Source: Paenibacillus taihuensis (GTDB taxonomy: Bacteria > Bacillota > Bacilli > Paenibacillales > Paenibacillaceae). Taken from it: 64,000 nucleotides of DNA. Below the pieces are notes generated by a model, which made no database searches, had not been told where the DNA came from, and was given only the letters and a program-made list of their open reading frames with translations. Location: assembly GCF_003386535.1 (NCBI RefSeq), contig NZ_QTTN01000014.1, forward strand, positions 62,001 to 126,000, written 5' to 3'. Made by a program: the position numbers and the translations under genes. This document shows, in pieces, positions 28,801-37,009 of the stretch. Every line of letters begins with the position of its first letter. The first letter of the stretch is position 1.

Positions 28801-30792
28801 ATGAATGTCAGAGAACAGATTGAGAACTTAAGAGCACAGGTAAGATATCACGATGAAAAATATCATGGTATGGATCAAGAAGAAATAACTAATTACGAAT
28901 ATGACCAGCTTTATAAAGAGTTGCTAACTCTTGAAGAGCAGTATCCGGAATTTATGAGTGAGGATTCCCCTACACAAAAAGTAGGGGGGACAGTTAAACG
29001 TGAGCTGAGGAAAGTAAGACATGATGTACCAGTAATAAGTCTGCAAGATGTATTTACAAAAGAGGATGTATACAATTTTGTTAAAAAAGTAAGCGAACAG
29101 GTTTCAAACCCTAAATTTGTAGTTGAGATGAAAATTGATGGTTTGACCGTTATGTTAAGGTATCACAATGGCAAATTAACAGAAGGAATTACGAGAGGGA
29201 GAGATCAGGTTGGTGAATCAGTTTACGAAAATCTCTTAGTGATAAAGTCGATTCCTAAAGAGATCCCAACTAAGTTGCCTTATTTAGAGGTTCGTGGGGA
29301 AGTTTATATGTCCAATGAAACCTTTGAAAAAGTTATACTGAAACAAAATGATGCGGGTGGTAAGAAATATAAAACACCAAGGAACTTAGCGTCAGGTACT
29401 TTAAGACAGTTAGATTCAAGAGTTGTTAGAGATCGCAACCTGGATATATTCGTTTTTAACCTTGAAATATCAGAAGGTAAAGAATTCATCTCCCATAGTG
29501 AAACGTTGAAATGGTTAGAAGATCAAGGATTTAAAACAATCCCTGATTATAAAGTTTGTACAACAGCAGATGAAATATGGGAGTGTGTATCAGAGATAGG
29601 GGAGAGGAGATCAAGCTTATCTTTTGGTATAGATGGAGCCGTTGTAAAAGTTGATAATTTGAACGACAGAAGAGAGTTAGGAATGACAAGTAAAGTGCCA
29701 AAATGGGCGATTGCCTTTAAATACCCACCAGAGCAAAAGGAAACGGTTATTAGAGACATTAAAGTACAAGTAGGTCGTACGGGCAGATTAACGCCCTTAG
29801 CTCTTTTAGAGCCAGTTATATTAGCAGGCACTGAAGTTTCTAAAGCGACTTTACACAATCAGGATTTTATCGATTCTAAGGATATACAAATAGGTGATAC
29901 TGTTGTAATACAAAAGGCAGGAGACATAATCCCTGAGGTTGTTAGAAGCATTCCTGAGAAAAGACCGAGCAATGCCGTTAAGTTCACAATACCTCAGATA
30001 TGTCCTATCTGTAATTCTCCTACTGTTAGAGATGAAAACGGTGCGGATACCCGCTGTGGTGGGAACGAATGTCTAGCCCAACTGAGCAGGGGAATTACCT
30101 ATTTTGCTTCTAAAGATGCGATGGATATAGAAGGGTTTGGACCAAGTTCAGTCGAGTCGCTCATGTCTGAAGGATATATAAAAAATATCGCAGATATTTA
30201 TTACCTTAAAGAACATCGTGATGAGCTAATTGAGAAAGGGATAATTGGACGGGAGAAGTCAGTTGATAACCTGCTGAATGCGATTGATAAATCAAAGGAA
30301 AATGATTTGGACCAGTTAATTACGGGTTTTGGAATAAAAAATGTAGGGAAGCAAACGGCAAGAGAGTTGACTTCTAGTTTTGCAAACATAGACGATATTA
30401 GTAATGCTACTTACGATCAATTAATAATGTTACCGGATTTTGGTGATACAGTTGCAACTAGTGTTCTGAGTTTCTTTAGTCTTAACAGTACGCATGAATT
30501 AATTGAAAAACTGAAAAATGCAGGTGTTAATACCCAATCAAAAGTATCAGCAATAAGCAAAGACGACAGATTTATGGGGAAAACATTTGTTATTACCGGA
30601 ACGCTTCCGAATCTAAAGAGAGACGAGGCTACCCGATTAATACAAATGCATGGTGGTAAAGTGTCGGGCAGTGTTTCCAAGAAAACGTCATTTGTCCTTG
30701 CGGGAGAAGAAGCAGGAAGTAAGTTAACAAAGGCAGAGGGATTAGGCGTTAAAATAATTGATGAAGAAGAATTCAACAATATGATAAAGTAA
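28801..30792 (+). CDS. ligA: Complete NAD-dependent DNA ligase carried by the island
   Basis: 663 aa from ATG 28801 with GGGGGGTG upstream; an in-frame start at 28771 lacks an RBS. All LigA parts are present: the N-terminal Ia domain (YHDEKYHGMD); adenylation domain with the nucleophile in VVEMKIDGLTV and motif [10 protein letters not shown]; an OB fold; a Cys4 zinc finger (CPIC...CGGNEC); helix-hairpin-helix repeats; and a C-terminal BRCT domain (MGKTFVITGTLPNLKRDEAT). It is clearly AT-rich and diverged from the truncated host copy, so it arrived by transfer. It probably supplies the essential nick-sealing activity of this cell. Confidence 0.95.
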   Translation: MNVREQIENLRAQVRYHDEKYHGMDQEEITNYEYDQLYKELLTLEEQYPEFMSEDSPTQKVGGTVKRELRKVRHDVPVISLQDVFTKEDVYNFVKKVSEQVSNPKFVVEMKIDGLTVMLRYHNGKLTEGITRGRDQVGESVYENLLVIKSIPKEIPTKLPYLEVRGEVYMSNETFEKVILKQNDAGGKKYKTPRNLASGTLRQLDSRVVRDRNLDIFVFNLEISEGKEFISHSETLKWLEDQGFKTIPDYKVCTTADEIWECVSEIGERRSSLSFGIDGAVVKVDNLNDRRELGMTSKVPKWAIAFKYPPEQKETVIRDIKVQVGRTGRLTPLALLEPVILAGTEVSKATLHNQDFIDSKDIQIGDTVVIQKAGDIIPEVVRSIPEKRPSNAVKFTIPQICPICNSPTVRDENGADTRCGGNECLAQLSRGITYFASKDAMDIEGFGPSSVESLMSEGYIKNIADIYYLKEHRDELIEKGIIGREKSVDNLLNAIDKSKENDLDQLITGFGIKNVGKQTARELTSSFANIDDISNATYDQLIMLPDFGDTVATSVLSFFSLNSTHELIEKLKNAGVNTQSKVSAISKDDRFMGKTFVITGTLPNLKRDEATRLIQMHGGKVSGSVSKKTSFVLAGEEAGSKLTKAEGLGVKIIDEEEFNNMIK

Positions 30793-30814
30793 TTTGCAAC
30801 TCAGAATAATTAAG

Positions 30815-30849
30815 AAGGTGTGCTTACTGAATAAGTAGCACACCTTTTA
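30815..30849 (+). terminator. Terminator of the island ligA
   Basis: Stem AAGGTGTGCT / AGCACACCTT with TTTT immediately after. Confidence 0.88.
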
Positions 30850-30872
30850 TATTTATTTTATTCTTGCTACAA

Positions 30873-31050
30873 GCAGCGGCGTACCGCGATTCGCCGCAAG
30901 CGGCTCATGACAGAGTGCATCGCCACGATGCTTCATATCATCCGCTCGTCCGGCGCTTGTGAGAGTACCGGTACAATACGTAAACTGGACTGGCAGCCCA
31001 GCGAAGCGCAGGTGGATTTTGGTGGAGCGGATGGAGCTGGGAATTCGAAA
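30873..31050 (+). pseudogene. IS21-family istA fragment (1)
   Basis: A GC-rich patch in AT-rich surroundings. One frame reads KLDWQPSEAQVDFGGAD, the conserved IstA catalytic-core entry (W-x-PGEAQVDFGEAD in intact members). The preceding ~40 codons are in the same frame. Both ends are missing, and the sequence switches to AT-rich at about 31,045. Confidence 0.65.
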
Positions 31051-31122
31051 TGTATTTTTTTATAAAGGACTAGAAAATAGTGGATATAGTATAATTGGAG
31101 AAAACGAGAGGAAGCGTGAAGT

Positions 31123-31488
31123 ATGAAAATTACCCTGGAGATGAGTGTCGGGGCATATCCATTTGCGAAACAAGTCTATTTGAACCAATTGACGAGAACG
31201 GACGGCACATTGAAAATCAATGAAGCAACTGGTATGGCGCGTGGGTCCGCGCAAGCTTTTGTCACCATATTTTTGGCAATGATGAGCGGTTCGACATATA
31301 AAAGAGCCTTCAACAACGCGACGAATCAATTTTTACTCGAGAGCATAAGAAAAGATTTTGGGGATGTCTATTTCCAAAAAGCTTTGCAGGCGACACAAGG
31401 TCACATTGATTACTATTCCACCTTGGACAGAGGTAACTTGACTGGACTACAACGCATTGTAGACCAGTTACGAAAATTAGCATTGTAA
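31123..31488 (+). CDS. Hypothetical protein, 121 aa
   Basis: ATG with GAGGAAG upstream. No recognised family. Predicted mostly helical; contains a small hydrophobic patch (AQAFVTIFLAMMSG) and a C-terminal helix rich in Leu and Arg (LQRIVDQLRKLAL). It sits between an IS21 fragment and abiH, 42 bp before the latter, so it could be cotranscribed with abiH, or could be the surviving part of a larger restriction-type gene whose remainder was lost. No function is assigned. Confidence 0.55.
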   Translation: MKITLEMSVGAYPFAKQVYLNQLTRTDGTLKINEATGMARGSAQAFVTIFLAMMSGSTYKRAFNNATNQFLLESIRKDFGDVYFQKALQATQGHIDYYSTLDRGNLTGLQRIVDQLRKLAL

Positions 31489-31529
31489 TACTAAGAGTCT
31501 GAGGAAAATCAAAATGGGGGTAATTAAAC

Positions 31530-32474
31530 TTGAAGCTTTTTATAATAGGGAATGGTTTTGATCGAGGGCATGACTTACGTACTACTTATTGGGATTTTCG
31601 AACATTTCTTGAAGATGAACATTGGCAGTTTTTAATGTCCTTCGAGGAAAACTATTCTTTATACCCAGCTGACACATCTGCCCCCTACTATCGGGAGGAC
31701 GTACATAAACAAAGCAGAGGCAACTTACTTTGGTATGAATTGGAAACCAATCTGGCCAATATCGACTTAGACCATATTGTTGATAACGCTGATCACATGG
31801 ACTTGGGATTGGAAAATGAATATGACATTATTGATACATTAGATCACTATAACGCGAGTCAATATCAATACATTGAACAATTAGCTATTCATCTGGACGA
31901 GTGGGTAAAAACGATTAACCTTGATAATGTTAGGCGTAGAACCACTCTAATAAGTCAGAATGATGAAGCCATTTATATAACCTTTAACTATACGGAAGTG
32001 CTGGAGAAAGTCTACCAGATCGACCCATATGAAGTCATTCACATTCATGGCTCTATACGAGAAGACGATATAGAGCCTGTTTTAGGACATGGTAATCTAG
32101 AAATAATAGACCGCATGAGAGATGAACGCCATGAAGCAGAAGGTCATCAGAATGAAAAGGCAATGAGTATTCGTCGCGCAATGGAAGATTATTTTAGAAA
32201 AACTTATAAGGATATTCGCGAATATATGCTTGAGCTCAGCAGATTGCATGGTGAAGATATTGATGAAATTATTGTTATAGGACATTCATTGTCTGGTGTA
32301 GATATTCCTTATTTTAAAGAAATAGATCATAGAACATCAAAAAAAGCAAGTTGGATCGTTCACTATTTCTCTCCAGCAGAAGAAAAGCGTATGCGTGAAA
32401 GTCTACTTAAATGCGAAATTGATAAAGAGCGAATTGTTATGATTCAATCTAATGAGTTTTATGATCTGCCATAA
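31530..32474 (+). CDS. AbiH-family abortive infection protein
   Basis: 314 aa from TTG 31530, preceded by GGGGGTAA. Diagnostic AbiH blocks: the N-terminal IIGNGFDRGHDLRTTYWDF, a central TFNYTEVLEKVY...VIHIHGS, GHGN, and near the end VIGHSLSGVDIPYF. AbiH proteins are single-gene phage-resistance factors known from lactococci and widespread in defence islands; the mechanism is not established. All conserved blocks are present at normal length, so it is probably functional. Confidence 0.85.
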   Translation: MKLFIIGNGFDRGHDLRTTYWDFRTFLEDEHWQFLMSFEENYSLYPADTSAPYYREDVHKQSRGNLLWYELETNLANIDLDHIVDNADHMDLGLENEYDIIDTLDHYNASQYQYIEQLAIHLDEWVKTINLDNVRRRTTLISQNDEAIYITFNYTEVLEKVYQIDPYEVIHIHGSIREDDIEPVLGHGNLEIIDRMRDERHEAEGHQNEKAMSIRRAMEDYFRKTYKDIREYMLELSRLHGEDIDEIIVIGHSLSGVDIPYFKEIDHRTSKKASWIVHYFSPAEEKRMRESLLKCEIDKERIVMIQSNEFYDLP

Positions 32475-33096
32475 ATGAACTGTATCTCTTAGTATACATT
32501 CAATCAAGTCGATGGGTACTATCGTTATCGCCCCATGAATCCTAATGGGAAACTTTATTCGAATGACAACAGTGGCAGTCTAAGACTTTGTTTATCAAGT
32601 CTTGGTCTGCCGCTGCTATATATTAATGGATCATCTAAAACTTTTCTTCAAAAATCTGACGATTCTTCAATTCAAAAACCCTGCTAAATCAACAACTCCA
32701 CTATGATACTTTCCTCTATACAGCTCATGGCTTTGCGGGACTTGTTCCGTCGTATGGAGGGCGTACCGACGCGCCTAATCCTCGACAATGCCAGCGGAAG
32801 AGGCCTCTGAGTGTCAGCGAGAACATGAGTATGGCGGAAGTATTCCTGCGTTTCAAGGCACACTACTGTTCTGGGTTTTCGTCCATGACTATTTCTGAAT
32901 TAGTTGTCTGGATCAGTCTAATACGTATTTTCCGGAGTGTGATGTTTGTAAATCGAAAAGCAGAGCGAATACAATACAAATGAAATGGCGGACTAGCGTG
33001 TTGTAAACGGTAATACGATACGTCCCAATGGCCGAACTTGTCCGAGTTTCAGTCTGTATTGGATCTGACAGAGTGATTCTATATCCCTTGTCATTC
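32475..33096. other. Gene-free stretch with IS21 debris
   Basis: No intact gene. 32720-32882 is an istA fragment (see separate entry). The flanks (32475-32719 and 32883-33096) show only short, stop-interrupted frames that I cannot assign. Confidence 0.6.
32720..32882 (+). pseudogene. IS21-family istA fragment (2)
   Basis: Reads LFRRMEGVPTRLILDNASG, then after a frameshift MAEVFLRFKAHY: the second catalytic Asp block of IstA (GGVPxRLxFDN...RFKAHYGF). About 80% similar by eye to fragment 3 at 35,895, in the same orientation, so the two form direct repeats flanking the STAND gene. Confidence 0.65.
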
Positions 33097-35721
33097 TCAG
33101 CGAAGGTATTGTAACAATTTCTTTTCAGCATCATTATACAAATCATCGGAATAGTCAATGCTATCGTAATAATCTAGACTCTCGATATCAAAATTATATA
33201 TTTTTTGCGATTGTATCCTATCGAAAATCGCTTTCCGAGCATCGTCCTTAATTTCAACTTCGTGGTCATTTGCAATGTCTTCGATGAGTTCTTTGGCCTT
33301 TTCTTCTATGTCTTCTTCATCCCACTCATACCATTCCCATTCATCTTTCTGATCCTCGATATACTCATCCAATTTCAAATAAATAAAACCATCGATTTCG
33401 ACTTGCGCCGTCATATCTAATTTATCCCTTACCTGTTTTTGAATATTCAAAGGCAAAGTGAGAAAGTTCACTCCCTCATTCGTCTTATCGAAGCATAGCT
33501 TGAGCAACTCCCAAATATTTTCTTGATGCGAACTAATAAAAGCGACTTCCATGAGCTCATCATTCGATAATACATCCGACAAATCATAAAACTTTGTGGA
33601 CAACACTGGAATAACTATTTCATCCAGTGAATGGAACAAGAGAAGTCTATCGGGAAGAATCCTATTCAAAAATTCAATAATTAGTGGCTCAAGACGTTTA
33701 TCTTCAATCCCAAACAAATGTATATACTTTAAATACTGCAATGTTATTGTGTTCATTAATTCCAATCCGGAGGCTCCGTCGTCGTATTGGAGCATAACGG
33801 GCAAAACTTCCAGTTCAAAAAAACCGTTACTTGACATCAACTCTTTCAACTTTTGTTCGGAGTAGGGGTCGTTAAAGTATTCAATTTGTTCGATAAACAA
33901 GGCATTATCAATTATGTTTCTTTTTTCTAATTCGCCAATCTCACCTTGCATAAAAGTGTTAAGCGAAGGGTGGCAAGCTTGTATTTTCCCATTCACAGTA
34001 AGGCGCAAGAGCGTGCCATTCAAACTGCCTATCGTTTTTTCCAGTGTCTCATCCACGAACTTTTCTTTATGGGCGCTTAATCTTTTGTAATAACACTTAT
34101 CGACAATAGCCTTATCAATGCTGAATTTCGTAAGGGAAACAAGCGTGTACAGATACACCTTTGCATTGTAATTCAAAGCGGCAACCTCGATTTTCCATAT
34201 TTCATCGGGTATTTGCAGCGTCTTGATAAAATAATCCACATAATGGGCTGGTACCACATCCTTTGGTTGAGTGGCATATTTAATGACAAGCGGACTGAAG
34301 TTGGGATGCGTTAAAATCGTCGTAAGAACTTGCGGGTTGCTTATTTGCACCAGAAATGGCTTCGGTAACTGATTGAGGTCAATATACTTTCGTAAAATAT
34401 CAAACTTGCATTGAGTTGAAGATTTGGTGAAATCGATTTCGACTTCAATAGCTTGATTTTGTAAGAATTGAAACATTCCGACCTTGTGCTTCTCTAGTTT
34501 TTTAAGAATTGAATTTCTTGAATTAAGTACCAGTTTCTTTTTCGGAAGCCGGCAGATGGTTTGGATCAATCGATCCGCTTCAGACAAATATTCATTATTT
34601 AATAGTTCGTCCTGTCCTACAAAATCATGAACAAGTATGACTTGGGCTCTATCCGGCTCCGATTGTACGATTTTCAGTATTTCTGCCAACGTTAAACCAT
34701 AAATGATTTCGTAGCTTGAAGCCATTGCGGCAACAGCCATGACCGAGGTAATTGTCTTCCCCATTCTCGAATCCCCACTGATTAGTACAAGCTTATTGTC
34801 CCTTATTGCGGAAGCTGCTTCTTCATAAAATGGGGTTTTCACGAACGACTTTTCGAATTCCAAAGCTTCAATCTGAAGAAGCTTGTCTCCATAGTCCTTT
34901 CGAGTCGAGCGAACGAATAATTTGGCATAGTTCCCAAGGAGATCACCGACAGCTTTTTTTGTTATCTTTTTTGCGCTTAGTTCTGCCTTCTGTTCAATCA
35001 ATTTTCCATCCAAAAACGCCGCGTAGTCCTCCAATCCGTTCTCCGAGCGTTTGGAGGAAGCACCATAAATTTTATCAAGCAGCATACTGTAAGTGGTTTC
35101 AAGTTCATCAACGGAAGCATCCTTACATATCTGCAAACGGGCAAGATGATATGCAATGATTTTCGCTTCAATATCGTTCATTCCCGGTCCTGTTTGCGTC
35201 GAAGTGATCGCCAATACATTCAATATTTCCTTTCTTGTTACACTCGTTCTGTCGATTAGGAGTTGCACAAAATTATCGAATTTATCTGTTTCAACGATCT
35301 CTCCACTCTTCGCCAGATCAAGTAGATTTAAAAGATTTTTGCCAGACCGGTTTTCGCGAAAACCGCAGTTAGATACAAGTTGAAAACCAGAAAATTGATT
35401 TGGAAATTTCTTATAATGCTTGATGAATCGAATCAGACTCTCCTTAACAGCTTCATCGCCAATATCAAACGAACCGTCAGATTGGTTTCTCGTTTTAATT
35501 TGAATGCCCACATATGTTCCGTCTTCATTAACTGCCAGAATGTCTTCATGAAGTTCACAATAAATTTCTTTATAGGGTAGTTCTCCGTTATACATTTTGA
35601 TGGCTAATAAAACTGTGTACGCATTCTGGTACCTATACCTTCTTTGCGTATCATCACCTCGATCGGTCAACGACAGTATTTCATTTGGCAAAGCACTGAA
35701 CTCGTTTTCATTATCAGCCAT
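33097..35721 (-). CDS. DUF4297-nSTAND3 defence NTPase (Avs-like)
   Basis: 874 aa from ATG 35721, chosen for the GGAGG eight bases upstream; the longer frame to 35778 lacks an RBS. The N-terminal ~200 residues resemble a DUF4297/Cap4-type nuclease: CELHEDILAV...GTYVGIQIKTRN supplies the D/E...Q-x-K core. Then a P-loop NTPase of the nSTAND3 kind: a lead-in ETPFYEEA-like segment, Walker A SGDSRMGKT, Walker B QVILVHDF. The C-terminal ~350 residues are helical, likely the sensor, with an acidic stretch near the end. STAND defence proteins oligomerise on sensing a phage protein and activate the effector, here probably DNA cleavage. It is the only minus-strand defence gene in the left half. Confidence 0.75.
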   Translation of the reverse strand: MADNENEFSALPNEILSLTDRGDDTQRRYRYQNAYTVLLAIKMYNGELPYKEIYCELHEDILAVNEDGTYVGIQIKTRNQSDGSFDIGDEAVKESLIRFIKHYKKFPNQFSGFQLVSNCGFRENRSGKNLLNLLDLAKSGEIVETDKFDNFVQLLIDRTSVTRKEILNVLAITSTQTGPGMNDIEAKIIAYHLARLQICKDASVDELETTYSMLLDKIYGASSKRSENGLEDYAAFLDGKLIEQKAELSAKKITKKAVGDLLGNYAKLFVRSTRKDYGDKLLQIEALEFEKSFVKTPFYEEAASAIRDNKLVLISGDSRMGKTITSVMAVAAMASSYEIIYGLTLAEILKIVQSEPDRAQVILVHDFVGQDELLNNEYLSEADRLIQTICRLPKKKLVLNSRNSILKKLEKHKVGMFQFLQNQAIEVEIDFTKSSTQCKFDILRKYIDLNQLPKPFLVQISNPQVLTTILTHPNFSPLVIKYATQPKDVVPAHYVDYFIKTLQIPDEIWKIEVAALNYNAKVYLYTLVSLTKFSIDKAIVDKCYYKRLSAHKEKFVDETLEKTIGSLNGTLLRLTVNGKIQACHPSLNTFMQGEIGELEKRNIIDNALFIEQIEYFNDPYSEQKLKELMSSNGFFELEVLPVMLQYDDGASGLELMNTITLQYLKYIHLFGIEDKRLEPLIIEFLNRILPDRLLLFHSLDEIVIPVLSTKFYDLSDVLSNDELMEVAFISSHQENIWELLKLCFDKTNEGVNFLTLPLNIQKQVRDKLDMTAQVEIDGFIYLKLDEYIEDQKDEWEWYEWDEEDIEEKAKELIEDIANDHEVEIKDDARKAIFDRIQSQKIYNFDIESLDYYDSIDYSDDLYNDAEKKLLQYLR

Positions 35722-35894
35722 AGTTCCTCCTGCATTTATCTGCTCTGAACTTTCTTTAACCACCGGATACCTGTTCACTTCTGATTATATTTTAAAGGAT
35801 TCCAAAATAATATCCCATTGACTTAATGTTGCTTGTGACATTTTCAGCATCTACTTGCCTAAATGTTAAGCTCTTAGGCGGAGAATACAGGGGG
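35722..35894. promoter_or_regulatory. Upstream region of the STAND gene
   Basis: AT-rich; contains the minus-strand RBS (35723-35733) and presumably the promoter, but no clear hexamers could be chosen. Confidence 0.3.
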
Positions 35895-36170
35895 GTGGCT
35901 CAAGGCTTGCAGGACTTGTTCCGTCGCAGGGCGGTGTACCGACACGCTTGATCTTCAACAATACCAGCGGTGTAGGTCGCCGCGCTAGCGAGAACTTGAG
36001 AATGGCGGAAGTATTCCTGCGTTTCAAGTCACACGACGGCCTTCAGATCCTTCTGCAACCGTACGCGCGGCTAGAGAAGCAAGGTCGGTTACATGAGGCT
36101 GAGCCAGTTAGTTTCTTGCAGAACGTCACCGATGTACAAGCCTTTAACCAGGATTGCTGAATCGCTGCGA
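35895..36170 (+). pseudogene. IS21-family istA fragment (3)
   Basis: A frame encoding NNTSGVGRRASENLRMAEV and FLRFKSH carries the IstA second-Asp region, followed by unrelated residues. Right-hand member of the direct repeat pair around the STAND gene. Confidence 0.65.
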
Positions 36171-36880
36171 GGCCGACTGGCAGTGCGATCACTTAAGAAG
36201 GGCTAAACAATAATCTAGTTGTTTGAACAGCACAAGAAGGGTTTCGTTGCTTACTGGAACATCATTTGCCGCATGCTGATACACCCGAGAGAAGATCGGT
36301 CGGCTATTGCGAGTTTGACGGCAAGCATTTCTAATTCGTAATCCTCCGATCGGGCCGGACGCGAGTTGAGTGTCCGCATTGGCACACACACACACTGTAG
36401 AATCGCTCGCACCACACGGGGCTCATTAGCTCTCATATCCGAATATTTGGCAAGCAGCGTATGGACGGTCTCGAACGTTCTGAGCTCAAGGAGGTACCTT
36501 AGATGATACATTACCTGCCTTGACATATGACTGTGACAAGGCTCTGTAGGCTATGGAACAAGCGGCGAAGCTCGGACGCTTGAACAGTGCTAATAACATC
36601 GTATGCTGGCTGGAGGTGCGGTAGTGAACGTAACCAACGACGTGAATCGCTCTCTGCGAAATCTCGAACTTCCTGTAAGATAAGTTTGCGCGCCGTGACG
36701 TAATGAAAAACCAAACCGATCCAAAGCAGGAAATTTTCATCACTTCGCGCTGTCCGAGGCGATGAAAAGCCACGGCCGTTGTCGCCGAAGCCGTCTCATG
36801 AGCGGTTCGTGGTTTCCCGGTGTACAAGACGCTCGAAGGCTAATCTTGTTGATTGCACGTAGAAAGCATTAGACAAATGA
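36171..36880. other. Non-coding, transposon-like debris
   Basis: Mixed GC content with two short minus-strand frames (36251-36526 and 36486-36827) that overlap and look like one frameshifted relic, Arg- and Leu-rich, family not recognised. No intact gene or clear ends. Confidence 0.4.
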
Positions 36881-36887
36881 AAGTGAG

Positions 36888-36943
36888 TGTCAACACGTAT
36901 TTAGTTTTGGTATGTAAATACCAAAACTAAATACGTGTTGACA
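36888..36943. repeat. Perfect 25-bp inverted repeat upstream of the Type I RM locus
   Basis: Left arm 36888-36912 (TGTCAACACG...TTTTGGTA), 6-nt loop TGTAAA, right arm 36919-36943, exact reverse complement. Its last six bases are the -35 box of the promoter that follows, so a protein bound here, or cruciform extrusion, would affect transcription of the locus. Confidence 0.95.
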
Positions 36944-36966
36944 TAAATTAACTGGAGTGTTATTCT
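36938..36966 (+). promoter_or_regulatory. Promoter of the Type I RM locus
   Basis: -35 TTGACA (36938-36943), 17-nt spacer, -10 TATTCT (36961-36966), ~44 bp before the first start codon. The -35 overlaps the right arm of the palindrome. Confidence 0.75.
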
Positions 36967-37009
36967 CTACGAAGGATAACGTGAACGGTTATGCGAGGGG
37001 GTTATAAAG

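Noticed and set aside
36251-36827. Two overlapping minus-strand frames as genes
   Set aside because: Overlapping, without RBS, and looking like a frameshifted relic in transposon debris.
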